Origin: Paraniabella ginsengisoli
GTDB lineage: Bacteria > Bacteroidota > Bacteroidia > Chitinophagales > Chitinophagaceae
Length of the DNA stretch: 64,000 nucleotides
Direction: 5' to 3'
NCBI RefSeq assembly: GCF_022513635.1
Contig: NZ_JAKWBL010000004.1
Span: forward strand, 1,280,054-1,344,053
Of this stretch, positions 30,645 through 41,076 are shown in pieces (position 1 is the first letter of the stretch; the number at the start of each line of letters is the position of its first letter). Both the position numbers and the translations under genes were made by a program. The notes under the pieces are model-generated. The model searched no databases. It was given only the letters and a program-made list of their open reading frames with translations, and had not been told where the DNA came from.

Positions 30645-30842
30645 ATGAAATTACAAGAATTAAACATAGAAGAAATGAAATCAGTAAATGGCGGACTTTT
30701 AGGATTGGGCGATGGTAGCCTTGGTCTTACCGGAGTATTAGAGGGCGCTATTGGTATTAGCAATACAGATGAAGATGGAAACACAGAAAGCACACAAATT
30801 GGATTTGGCCTTGGAAGTATGTTAGGTGGCATTTTTGACTAA
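30645..30842 (+). CDS. Double-glycine leader peptide precursor 2
   Basis: 65 residues, a paralogue of the preceding gene. Leader MKLQELNIEEMKSVNGG, core LLGLGDGSLGLTGVLEGAIGI..., the same TDEDGNTES patch and C-terminal LGSMLGGIFD. Differences cluster in the leader and core residues 24-43. Two-peptide bacteriocins and peptide pheromones both use this arrangement; the net acidic core is unusual for a pore-forming bacteriocin. Confidence 0.9.
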   Translation: MKLQELNIEEMKSVNGGLLGLGDGSLGLTGVLEGAIGISNTDEDGNTESTQIGFGLGSMLGGIFD

Positions 30843-30871
30843 TCTTTCTCTTTTGAGTTTATGAATATACA

Positions 30872-30900
30872 GGGATAGCCAGTTTGGCTATCCCTTCTTA
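30872..30900 (+). terminator. Hairpin between peptide genes and exporter genes
   Basis: A perfect 10-bp stem, GGGATAGCCA with TGGCTATCCC, a three-base loop and TTCTTAATAATAA after it. As a partial terminator it would keep peptide mRNA more abundant than exporter mRNA. Confidence 0.65.
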
Positions 30901-30959
30901 ATAATAACAAACAGGTATGCTATTTGCCTGTATTTGTAAAGCCCATTTAATTCTAAAAA

Positions 30960-32132
30960 ATGCCTGAGCAAATTCCTAAATCGAAAATATTTCCAATTGA
31001 GATTGTTGACTATACCGTTGAAAAGCATTTCAGCGCGTATAATCCAACGAGTCGAAGATTGTACTTGATCGTTTTAGGAGTATTCTTCCTGTTTGTGATA
31101 CTTATGTTTATCATCAGGGTTGATGTGAGTGTAAAAAGCGTTGGTATAATCAGGCCTTTACAGGAGCGGGCTAATATCAGATCAGCTTTTGATGGAGTGA
31201 TTGATTCTTTATATGTTAAGGAAAACAGCCATGTCGAGGCTGGCCAGGTAATTATGAAAATAAGGTCAAAAGCGATTGATGAAAGAGGCCTGGCATTGAG
31301 TTCTGAGAAAGATAAATTGACAGCTGAAGTATCTGATCTGCGAAAACTTTTAAGTGGTTCAGGAGGCGGTCTTGAGTCATCTGTTTATGCACAACAATAT
31401 AATTTATACAGGCAAAAATTAAGCGATGTTCAATTACGGTATGATCTGGCTCGTAAGAATTTTAACCGTTATACTACATTGTATAAAGGAAAGGTCATTT
31501 CGGCGGCTGAGTATGACAGGTATAAATATGAGATGAAGGCTGTAGAGAGTGAAGTAGCGCTGGTGAAGGAAGCGCAGCAAAGTCAATGGCAAGCCGATTT
31601 GATGACATTGGAAAGACAACTTATCGAATCTGGTGCCAATGTAAATATTGCGGAAGAGCGAAAAGATATGTACACCATTAAAGCGCAGGTAAGCGGCACC
31701 GTGCAGGGGTTGAGCGAAATACAGGAAGGGAGTTTTATAAGTGCGACACAATCATTAGGAGAAATATCACCCGATTCAATGCTCATAGCGGAAGCATATA
31801 TTCCTTCTAAAGATATTGGTTTGATAAAACTTGGCGCACCTGTTAGAATACAGGTTGATGCGTTTGATTATAATGTTTGGGGCATGTTAACAGGGAAAGT
31901 AGAATCCATCTCAAGTGATATTTATACAGACGCGGAGCAACCTTATTTTAAAGTGCGGTGTACATTAAATCAACATTACCTGAAGCTAAGGAATGGCTAT
32001 AAAGGATACATAAAGAAAGGAATGGCTTTGCAGACAAGGTTCCGTATAACCAGAAGATCGTTATATCAATTATTGTATGATCAGACAGACGACTGGCTCA
32101 ATCCCAATATTATAAAAGAAAAAAACATTTAA
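30960..32132 (+). CDS. HlyD-family membrane fusion protein
   Basis: 390 residues: short cytoplasmic start, one helix (residues about 33-55), a biotinyl-lipoyl-like half (FDGVIDSLYVKENSHVEAGQVIMKIRS), a periplasmic coiled-coil hairpin (about 110-220) and a beta-barrel return (MYTIKAQVSGTVQGLSEIQEGSFI). It would link the ABC exporter to an outer-membrane channel. No TolC gene adjoins it; the one at 41054 belongs to the RND operon but could be shared. Confidence 0.9.
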   Translation: MPEQIPKSKIFPIEIVDYTVEKHFSAYNPTSRRLYLIVLGVFFLFVILMFIIRVDVSVKSVGIIRPLQERANIRSAFDGVIDSLYVKENSHVEAGQVIMKIRSKAIDERGLALSSEKDKLTAEVSDLRKLLSGSGGGLESSVYAQQYNLYRQKLSDVQLRYDLARKNFNRYTTLYKGKVISAAEYDRYKYEMKAVESEVALVKEAQQSQWQADLMTLERQLIESGANVNIAEERKDMYTIKAQVSGTVQGLSEIQEGSFISATQSLGEISPDSMLIAEAYIPSKDIGLIKLGAPVRIQVDAFDYNVWGMLTGKVESISSDIYTDAEQPYFKVRCTLNQHYLKLRNGYKGYIKKGMALQTRFRITRRSLYQLLYDQTDDWLNPNIIKEKNI

Positions 32133-32151
32133 TAAGTATAAATAATGTAGT

Positions 32152-34486
32152 GTGCAGAAAGGACAGGAAAATAACAGCAAAGGGGGTGAAAGTATTTTTA
32201 TGCAGAAGATAAAAAGATCTTAGGCTTTTTACCCTTCATATCTACACAATATAATCGTAAAAAAGTGCGATTATTAAGCAGCATGATTATACTGACTGCG
32301 GAGCGGCTTGCCTAACTTCCGTTGCCGCTTATTTTGGGCTTCAGTTGCCCATCGCTAAGGTCAGGCAAATGGCTTTTACTGATCAAAAAGGCACTAACAT
32401 GTTGGGCATGTTGGAAGCTGCTCAAAAATTGGCCTTTCGGCAAAAGCGGTTAAAGCTGCTTATGAAAACTTAGAAGGTATTCCTTATCCTGCAATAGCAC
32501 ATGTTATTATTGATCAGAAGCTGCATCATTATGTTGTGATTTTCGGAGTAAGTGAAAAAGGCGTAGAAGTAATGGACCCTGCAAAAGGGACTTTGAAGAT
32601 AATGAGTCCGGAAGATTTCCGCAAAATATGGACGGGCATTTTGATGTTGTTAGCACCTGTACCAGAATTTAAACAAGGGAGTGAAAAGGTTTCTGTTATA
32701 GCCCGATTTGCTTACCTGCTACGGCCGCACAGGTCTATCTTAATACAAATTTTGGTGGGCGCTGCGGTGTACACTGTACTTGGGTTATCCACTTCCGTTT
32801 ATCTTCAGAAAATAATAGATTATGTGTTGCCTGACGGGAACCAGAACTTGCTGAACCTGATGAGTATTCTTATGATCTTTATTTTACTGGTACAATTGTT
32901 CATTAACTATACAAGAACCATCTTGACCATACGCACTGGCCAGCATATTGACGCCAGATTAATATTAGGTTATTACAAACATTTACTAAAGCTCCCTCAA
33001 CAATTTTTTGATACCATGCGTGTGGGTGAGATTATATCTCGAATGAACGACGCTGTAAAGATCAGGGTATTTATAAATGATGTGTTAGTGGCCTTAGCTG
33101 TGAATATTTTCATTGTAATTTTTTCTTTCGTGCTCATGTTTACCGCGTATTGGAAACTGGCCCTCATCATGCTTGCAGTAATACCGTTGTATGGTATTGT
33201 TTATTTTGTTTCGAATAGAATTAATAAAAAACACAGCGGAAAGTGATGGAGGCAAGTGCTGAATTGGAAGCGCAGTTGGTAGAATCAGTTAACGCTGTTG
33301 GTACTGTCAAGCGCTTCGGGCTTGAATCTTATGCCAATGTCAAAACAGAAGGGAGATTTATAAAATTACTTCGTAACATTTATGTGTCAGCAACCAATTC
33401 TTTATGGATAAGCTCTGGCGGCAGTCTTATCACAGGGTTATTCACCGTTATATTATTATGGGTCGGTTCAACATTTGTACTGAACAAAACTTTATCTCCC
33501 GGCGAGTTACTTTCTTTTTATGCTCTGCTAGGATATTTTACCGGGCCTGTTGTTAGTTTGATCGGAATGAACAAAACTATGCAAGATGCACTTATTGCGG
33601 CTGACAGGTTGTTTGAGATTATGGATCTTGAAACGGAAAGCGATCATAACAAAACCACGCTGGAAAAAGATATGATTGGAAATATTGAATTTAAGGATGT
33701 CTTTTTAGATATGGTACACGTGTAAATGTTTTTCAAGGTCTGAATATGGTTTTTCAAAAAGGACATATAACGGCTGTTGTTGGCGAAAGTGGTTCAGGTA
33801 AAACAACTTTACTTTCTCTATTACAAAATATTTATCCATTGCAATCTGGCCGTATATCCATTGGAGATCTTGATATTAAATACATCACAAGCGAAAGCAT
33901 ACGTACTTTGGTAAGTGTCGTTCCGCAACAGGTTGATCTGTTTGCTGGTTCGGTAATAGAAAATATAGCGGTTGGTGTTTATGAGCCAGACATGAGAAAG
34001 GTCTTATCCATTTGCAAACAGATCGGAATTCTTGATTTTGTTGAATCTTTGCCTAATGGATTTGATACATACCTTGGCGAAAACGGAGTGAATCTTTCCG
34101 GCGGTCAAAGACAGCGTTTAGCCATTGCACGGGCTCTTTACAAGGAACCTGAAATATTAATATTAGATGAAGCAACCGCTGCATTAGATTCATTTTCTGA
34201 GAAAAACATTCAACAGGTTATTCATGAGCTTCGAGGTCAGGGAAAAACAATTATTCTCATCGCCCATCGGTTAAGTACAGTAATGAGTGCGGATAAGATA
34301 TTTGTAATGAATAAGGGCGAAATTATGGAGGATGGTACGCACGAGGAATTGCTTAAACGAAAAGGTGCATACTATCAAATGTGGGAGCAGCAATTTCCAA
34401 TGATCAGTAACCTCATGCCAAAACCTAAACAAGCGCCTCGCAAAAAAGGAATAGTACAACGGCCGAAAGTAAGTAAGAAGCTATAA
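32152..34486 (+). CDS. Peptidase-containing ABC transporter (PCAT, C39; five one-base breaks)
   Basis: 779 residues when five missing bases are restored (near 32199, 32276, 32430, 33225, 33705). I propose GTG 32152 as start, because the frame before it is closed by TAA. The C39 peptidase domain has QHDYTDCGAACL (oxyanion Gln, catalytic Cys), HHYVV (His) and MDPAKG (Asp). Six membrane helices follow (about residues 190-460), then the ATPase with Walker A GESGSGKTT, signature LSGGQRQRL and Walker B ILILDEATAALD. It cleaves Gly-Gly leaders and exports the peptides encoded just upstream. Confidence 0.93.
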
Positions 34487-34496
34487 ATCTGAATAC

Positions 34497-34691
34497 TCAA
34501 TTCTTAACACCCGTTACAAGAATATGCCCTTCATCAAATTGAGTAAAAATAAAATCTGATTTGTTGAAGGTTGTCTTTTTGATTTCTTCGTGTACAAGCG
34601 TCAGCAATATGATTACTTGCTGAATGAAATCATCAGATTCTGATTTTGTGAGAGATTTAATTACTTGATCGTAGTTGAGTCCTGTTGTCAT
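34497..34691 (-). CDS. Small conserved-looking hypothetical protein
   Basis: 64 residues from ATG 34691 (MTTGLNYDQVIKSL...); a longer frame to 34778 adds a hydrophobic stretch that does not look native. It is mostly helical and acidic, without a known domain. It lies 10 bases from the end of the PCAT gene on the opposite strand and is followed upstream by the aldo/keto reductase. Confidence 0.5.
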   Translation of the reverse strand: MTTGLNYDQVIKSLTKSESDDFIQQVIILLTLVHEEIKKTTFNKSDFIFTQFDEGHILVTGVKN

Positions 34692-34795
34692 TGCGGTTAG
34701 AGTTAGACCTAAATTACAAAATATAACTGACAAATGCAAGTAAATGGAAAAAATGAGCAGAAAAATGGACCTCTGCAATTTAAGATTAGTACTAA

Positions 34796-35778
34796 TTAGT
34801 AATGGCCTCTTATGGAAGATTTTATTTGGCTGTCATACAAGTGTCGGAGTTTTTGCATAATAGCTTCAGGTAGTGGTGGCAAAGCCGAAGCAGCTACATT
34901 GCTTTCAACCTGTTCGATCTTTGAAGCACCAGGTATAACGGTGGTTACTGCAGGATGGTCCAGAATCCACCTCAACGCCCATTGAGCCATTCTCTGATCA
35001 GGAAACAATTCCGCTATTTCTTTTGATAATTTTATGCCCTGCTGAAATTCAATTCCTGAAAACGTTTCACCTGCATTAAAAGCTTCGCCATTGGAATTGT
35101 AATTGCGATGATCTTTTTCGGAGAAAACGGTTTTTTCACTAAACTTTCCGGTCAACAATCCACTGGCTAATGGAACCCTGACAATAATTGCTATGTTTTT
35201 CTCTTTCGCTTTCTCAAAAATTTCATCAGCAATATGTTGACGAAAAAGATTAAAGATGATCTGCAAGGATGCAAGGCCGTCTTGTTCAAGGCAGATCAAA
35301 GCTTCTTCTGTTGTCTCCACGCTTGCCCCCAGTTTTGGATAAGCCCTTGTTCCTTAAATTTTCTTAAATGTATAAACACATTTCCTGAACGCATTTCTTC
35401 GGTAGGAATGCAATGAAGTTGTTCCAGAAACAAACTAGGCATTTTCAAATTCTCTAAAGAGCTTTCAATTTGCGCTTTCATCGAATCATAGGTGAAGTTC
35501 TGGGGCCATCCATTCTTGCCATCATGCCGCCTTCCTAATTTCGTTGCTACATAAATTTCTTTCTTTATTGATTTTAAGAAACGTCCTATCAGCATTTCGC
35601 TGATGCCCATGCCGTAAACATCAGCAGTATCAATAAAATTACCGCCGGCTTCAACAAAGGTTCTAAGTATGGAAAATGCTTGCTCTTCTTCAATCGCACC
35701 CCAATCTGCACTGCCCAATTGCCAGGTACCTAATCCTATTTCAGAAATTTTTTTGTCTTGAAAGATTCTGTAATTCAT
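34796..35778 (-). CDS. Aldo/keto reductase (one-base break)
   Basis: 327 residues after restoring one G in the G5 run near 35327. An NADPH-dependent (alpha/beta)8 barrel: GLGTWQLG at the start, catalytic Asp and Tyr in FIDTADVYG, Lys in VATKLGRR, a His in the QLHCIP strand, the SVET phosphate-binding turn at the break, and IPGASKIEQVESN near the end. The start at ATG 35778 (MNYRIFQDKK) is typical of the family, so an upstream extension is discarded. Confidence 0.92.
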
Positions 35779-36164
35779 AATGGACGTCAAACCTACACCA
35801 AATTTTTCATGTGGGCGACAATGACAGCCATACAATAATTATGATTTCAACAATGGTTTGATCGTAATATTATTTCTTGTAAAAAGAAATAATTGATTTT
35901 TTTAAGCATAAAAAAAGAGGGGCGAACACTGACCTGGAAAGATCCTGAAGCCCACTCTAGCCCTCTAAACCGTTGTAAAAATACCACGCATTTACAAGGC
36001 AATCCAATCATTTTCGATGAACACCTTATCTTCTTCGGTGAATGCCTATATTTTATAGATCTCCAATTTTTATAAGATGTTACTTTAGTATAAATTATAA
36101 GTATTGATACTATTTTTCTTTTTTTAACATACAAGTTTTAATCAACTTATATAGTTTTGCGAAC
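35779..36164. other. Intergenic upstream of the aldo/keto reductase
   Basis: Mostly AT-rich, apart from a compact GC-richer island at 35910-35975 described as a candidate small RNA. Both open frames across it read through the island and look fortuitous. Confidence 0.5.
35910..35975 (-). ncRNA. Candidate small structured RNA ending in a terminator
   Basis: Minus-strand sequence: AGAGGGC (35966-35960) can pair with GCCCCTCT (35923-35916) with one bulge; a run of seven T follows (35916-35910). The intervening 36 bases include GGATCTTTCC, a small hairpin. It is GC-rich in AT-rich flanks, ends like an intrinsic terminator, and lies 130 bases upstream of the aldo/keto reductase, so it is either a free small RNA or a leader attenuator. 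Confidence 0.4.
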
Positions 36165-36506
36165 TTGAAAATGAGACGGTTTTTCAGATTTTTCTTACTG
36201 CTTTATTTAGCCCTTCTACTTGGTGATGGAGTTTTGCTCGCTTCGACCAATAGCAGCGGGAAAAGGATTTTTATGCTTACTCCCGAAAAGCCTGACGGTA
36301 ACCGGCAAGTACAACTTCGAGCCATTGAGGTGGAGGAATATGATTACAAACTTGTCTCAGTTCAAAAATGGCGTTCTGCTTATTCAAATCCTTTGCACAT
36401 AACGGTATCGAAGTACGTCGATTTGTATTGTGATTTATTCTTACCGGTTAATTATTCTTTTAGTCGATCAAAGAAATATATACTCCATCGCGTCTTTCGA
36501 ATCTGA
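36165..36506 (+). CDS. Hypothetical secreted protein
   Basis: 113 residues with a strong signal peptide (MKMRRFFRFFLLLYLALLLGDGVLLAS) followed by a short soluble part rich in aromatic and basic residues. No domain is recognised. The C-terminus ends abruptly in basic residues and the intergenic region that follows (36507-36720) continues with similar composition, so it may be truncated by another missing base. Confidence 0.45.
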   Translation: MKMRRFFRFFLLLYLALLLGDGVLLASTNSSGKRIFMLTPEKPDGNRQVQLRAIEVEEYDYKLVSVQKWRSAYSNPLHITVSKYVDLYCDLFLPVNYSFSRSKKYILHRVFRI

Positions 36507-36720
36507 TACTTTTTCTAACTGGCATTGCCATGTCTTCTAGTAATTGTTTCTGCAATTTCTCTGTAGAAATATTATGCTGGAAATACACTCCCACATTATT
36601 GGGATGGATATTTTATTTTTTACTAAAGTAGCCTGCTCAACTTCAAATAAGCCGAAGTCTGAACATGTACCTCTATAGCTATCGGAATACCCGATCCTTA
36701 ATTACAAAACATATATACAC

Positions 36721-37800
36721 GTGAAAAAAATGATCATGCTTCCGGGTCTGCTGGCCCTGTTGTGCTATACCAGTTGCACATCTCACAAAGAGGAAAAAGA
36801 AGCCGAAACTAAATTTGTGGTTACCTCACCGCTTAAAGCAGACACTACATTTTCGAAAGATTATGTCTGTCAGATTCATTCTATTAATCATATCGAACTA
36901 AGGGCTTTGGAAAAAGGATACCTACAGAGTTGCTTTGTAGATGAGGGACAACATGTAAAAAAAGGACAACTTCTTTTTCGAATTATGCCTAAGCTATATG
37001 AAGCCGAAGTGAAGAAAGCCCAGGCGGAAGTGAAAGCGGTTAATATAGAATACGATAACACCAAGTCTTTGGCCGATAAAAATATAGTATCGGCAAATGA
37101 ATTAGCGCTGGCAGGTGCAAAACTGAAAAAAGCAGAAGCAGAACTTTTATTAGCGCAAACACATCTTGGTTTTACCAATATCCGTGCACCTTTCGATGGA
37201 ATCATCGATCGTTTTAGAGTGAGAGTTGGCAGCCTATTGGATGAAGGAGAATTGCTTACTACCTTATCTGACAATAGCAAAATGTGGGTCTACTTCAATG
37301 TACCCGAAGCCCAGTATTTAAATTTTGCTGCTGATAAAAAGGCTGATAAAGCAGTTGTAAAGTTGATAATGGCCAATAATCAGTTATTCCCTAATACGGG
37401 TATTGTTGAAACCATAGAAGCTGAATTTGATAATGAGACGGGGAATATCCCTTTCAGGGCCACGTTCCCTAATCCAGACAGATTATTACGGCATGGAGAA
37501 ACCGGAAATATAAGAATGACAGAGCCGATAAAAGATGGCATCATCATACCGCAGAAGGCCACATTTGAAGTGCTTGACAAAAAGTATGTATATGTGGTTG
37601 ATAAAAACAGCCAGATAAAGTCAAAAGAAATAACTGTTGGTGCTGAAATGGAAGACTTATTTGTAGTTACATCGGGCCTGACAGAAAGTGATAAAATATT
37701 ACTGGAAGGATTACGTAAGGTTAAGGAAGATGATAAAATATCTTATGATTACAAAGACCCACATGCCGTGATGACTGCGTTAAAATTACCGACCGAATAA
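36721..37800 (+). CDS. RND efflux periplasmic adaptor (AcrA/MexA type) lipoprotein
   Basis: 359 residues from GTG 36721. The lipobox LCYTSC places a lipidated Cys at residue 19. Order: lipoyl half (ALEKGYLQSCFVDEGQHVKKGQLLFRI), hairpin coiled coil, second lipoyl half (FTNIRAPFDGIIDRFRVRVGSLL), beta-barrel and membrane-proximal domain (VPQ-like IIPQKATFEV). It bridges the inner-membrane pump and outer-membrane channel encoded next. Confidence 0.93.
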   Translation: MKKMIMLPGLLALLCYTSCTSHKEEKEAETKFVVTSPLKADTTFSKDYVCQIHSINHIELRALEKGYLQSCFVDEGQHVKKGQLLFRIMPKLYEAEVKKAQAEVKAVNIEYDNTKSLADKNIVSANELALAGAKLKKAEAELLLAQTHLGFTNIRAPFDGIIDRFRVRVGSLLDEGELLTTLSDNSKMWVYFNVPEAQYLNFAADKKADKAVVKLIMANNQLFPNTGIVETIEAEFDNETGNIPFRATFPNPDRLLRHGETGNIRMTEPIKDGIIIPQKATFEVLDKKYVYVVDKNSQIKSKEITVGAEMEDLFVVTSGLTESDKILLEGLRKVKEDDKISYDYKDPHAVMTALKLPTE

Positions 37801-37814
37801 AAAATTAAAATAAC

Positions 37815-40800
37815 ATGTTTAATAAATTTATACAAAGGCCGGTGTTAGCAATAGTTCTATCATTGGTCATCATTTTTATGGGTGTGCTGGCAGTAAAAAC
37901 ACTGCCGGTTTCGCAATTCCCTTCTATTGCGCCGCCCATGGTTGTAGTAAATATTGCATATCCCGGAGCCAGCGCAGATGTATTGGTTAACTCAGTACTG
38001 ATACCACTAGAAAAATCTATCAATGGTGCGCCGGGTATGAAGTATATGACTTCCGATGCAACAAGTGCCGGGGAGGCTACCATACAGGTTGTATTTGATC
38101 TTGATGTAGATCCAAATCAGGCGGTCGTCAATGTAAAGAATAGGGTGGAGCAAGTTACAAGCAGGTTGCCCGAATTAGTGCAGCGCGAAGGATTGGTGAT
38201 TAGTTATACATCACCCAACATGCTGATGTATGTTAATTTATACAGTAAAGATCCTAAAGCTGATGAAAAGTTCCTGTACAACTTTGCCAGCGTAAACATT
38301 ATACCTGAAGTTAGCCGATTAAAGGGAGTGGGAAGTGCAAAGATCTTAGGAAGCAGGCAATATGCCATGCGTGTATGGCTGAAGCCCGATAGGATGCGTG
38401 CTTATAATGTTTCTACGGATGAAGTTATGAAAGCGTTAGCTGAGCAAAGTGTGATTGGCTCTCCAGGTCGTATAGGACAGAGCTCTGGCAAACGTTCTCA
38501 ATCCCTGGAATATGTGTTGACGTACGAAGGCCGTTACAGCAAACCTGAACAATATGAAAACATTATTGTTCGCGCTAATGCTGAAGGTGAAATATTGCAT
38601 TTAAAAGATGTTGCAGATATCGAATTAGGCAGCGAGTTTTATGATATCTATTCTAATATGGATGGCCATCCTTCAGCCGCTATCACGCTAAAGCAAACTT
38701 ATGGAAGTAACGCCAGCGATGTAATTAAAGAAGTAAAAGAGAAGCTTGAGGAACTTAAAATAAGTTCATTCCCGGCTGGTATGGATTATCAGATCAGCTA
38801 TGATGTATCCAGCTTTCTTGATGCTTCTATCGAGAAAGTGATACACACGTTGGCAGAAGCTTTCATTCTTGTAGCCATCGTGGTTTTTATATTTCTTGGG
38901 GATTGGCGTTCAACATTAATTCCCACGTTGGCTGTTCCTGTATCTCTTATAGGCGCGTTCATTTTTATGCAAATGTTTGGGCTTACCATTAATTTGATAA
39001 CGCTTTTTGCACTGGTACTTGCCATTGGTATAGTGGTTGACAATGCAATCGTTGTTGTGGAAGCCGTGCATACTAAAATGGCAGAAGAACATTTATCGCC
39101 TTATAAAGCAGTAAAGAAGGTATTGCAGGAAATAAGCGGAGCTATTATCGCTATCACATTATTGATGACGGCAGTATTCATTCCTGTTTCATTTATGACA
39201 GGGCCGGTTGGTATTTTTTATCGTCAATTTTCTATAACGATGGCAACTTCCATTGTTATATCAGGAGTTGTTGCACTTACACTTACACCAGTGCTTTGTG
39301 CTATGATATTAAAAAATACACACGGTCAGCCTCGCAAAAAACACCTATGAACAGGATGATCGATGCATTCAACAACTGGTTCGAAAAGCTTACCGGAAGA
39401 TATGCAAAACTGCTCCGCCGAATAGCAGGACGCAGAACGGTAACGTTTGGATTGTTGATTGCTTTTTGTGTGGGGATATGGTTGACTTCAGAGTCGTTGC
39501 CGTCGGGTTTCATTCCAGCCGAAGATCAGGGAATGGTATATGCTATAATACAAACACCTCCGGGCTCTACGCTGGAACGTACTAACGACATAGCACGGGA
39601 ATTACAAAAACTGACAAAAGAAGTCGAAGGTGTTCAGTCTGTTTCATCTCTCGCGGGTTATGAAGTGTTGACTGAAGGACGGGGTTCCAACGCCGGAACC
39701 TGTTTGATTAATTTGAAAGGTTGGTCCGATCGCAAACATTCCGCTCAAGAGATCATCGAAGAACTTGAAGAAAAAGTAAAAAGATCCCTGGTGCTGTCGT
39801 TGAATTTTTTCAACCACCGGCAGTACCCGGATACGGCGCTGCAGGAGGTTTTTCTCTTCGCCTTTTAGACAAGACCAACTCCGGAGACTATAAAACGTTT
39901 GGAAAAGTGAATGATGAATTTATGGCCGCGCTTAAGAAGCGTAAGGAGCTAACCGGGTTGTTCACTTTTTTCGCGGCTAATTATCCGCAGTATGAACTTC
40001 AGATAGATAACCAGGCCGCCATGCAGAAAGGTGTTTCGATCGGTAAAGCAATGGACAATTTATCTATATTGATAGGAAGTACTTACGAACAGGGTTTTAT
40101 CAGGTTTGGTAATTTCTTTAAAGTCTATGTTCAGGCAGAGCCAGGTTCCAGGCAATTGCCTGATGATGTTTTGAAATTATATATAAAGAATGATCGCGAT
40201 GAAATGGTGCCTTATTCAGCATTCATGAAGATCAAAAAAACACAAGGACTTAATGAGATCACTCGTTACAATATGTACACATCATCTGCAATCAACGGTG
40301 CGCCAGCATCAGGTTATAGCAGCGGCGAAGCTATTAAAGCCATACAGGAAGTAGCCGAAAAAACGCTGCCGCGCGGTTATGGTATCGACTGGCTGGGATT
40401 GTCTAAAGATGAAGTTGGGCGCGGCAATGAATCCTTATATATATTCCTCATCGTTCTTGTCTTTGTTTACCTCGTTCTGGCTGCGCAGTATGAAAGTTTT
40501 ATTCTTCCATTGGCTGTAATTCTTTCGCTGCCGGTTGGGATATTAGGTGGTTTGCTGCTTATCAAAATGATGGGTCTCGCTAATGATATCTATGCACAGG
40601 TGGGATTGGTGATGTTGGTTGGGTTGCTTGGTAAAAATGCAGTATTGATTGTGGAGTTTGCTGTTCAGAAAAGACAGGAAGGTTCATCTATTCTTGACGC
40701 TGCAATTGAAGGTGCCAGAGTGCGTTTCAGGCCAATATTGATGACCTCCTTTGCATTTATTGCAGGACTGCTGCCGCTGTTAGTAGCAACGGGCCCCGGC

Positions 40801-41076
40801 GCTATTGGAAACAGAACGATAGGTTCTTCTTCTGCTGGAGGTATGTTGTTAGGAACACTACTTGGTGTAATTGTAGTTCCTGGCCTTTATTACATATTTG
40901 GTTCATGGGCGGATGGCCGTCATCTTATACAGAAAGAAGATGAAGTGCCGTTGACAGAACAGTTTATGCAAAAGAAGAAAAGAAGAAAGTTTAAGCTTTT
41001 CAAAAAAAGAAATAACAATACTGAGAATGGTGAAGATTCTATAAACAAAAACAATGATCATGATGCGGAAAAATAA
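37815..41076 (+). CDS. RND multidrug efflux permease (AcrB/HAE1 type; two one-base breaks)
   Basis: 1087 residues after restoring an A near 39340 and another near 39784. HAE1-family features: N-terminal FIQRPVLAIVLSL helix, AYPGASADVL motif, the transmembrane-4 segment ALVLAIGIVVDNAIVVVEAV carrying the proton-relay Asp, the FIPAEDQGM loop starting the second half, and AVLIVEFA near the end. A Lys-rich C-terminal tail (about 45 residues) is longer than in AcrB. The next gene overlaps by 23 bases. Confidence 0.94.

Larger units (their letters stand above)
30316..30842 (+). repeat. Tandem duplication carrying the two peptide genes
   Basis: Two units, about 30316-30558 and 30600-30842, offset by 284 bases. 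The shared part starts upstream of each gene with AAACAGAGTAGGCAT, followed by a T-rich spacer and ATGAAATT-CAAGAATTA, and continues to the stop codon GACTAA. Coding parts differ mainly in the leader and the first part of the core; the last 30 residues are nearly identical. Confidence 0.85.

Noticed and set aside
30249..30832. Cys/Pro-rich minus-strand frames opposite the peptide genes
   Set aside because: They are antisense shadows of the Gly-rich cores; the high Pro content is the complement of Gly codons.
35893..36134. Protein genes over the GC-rich island
   Set aside because: Open frames on both strands cross the same 66-base structured block; an RNA explanation fits better.
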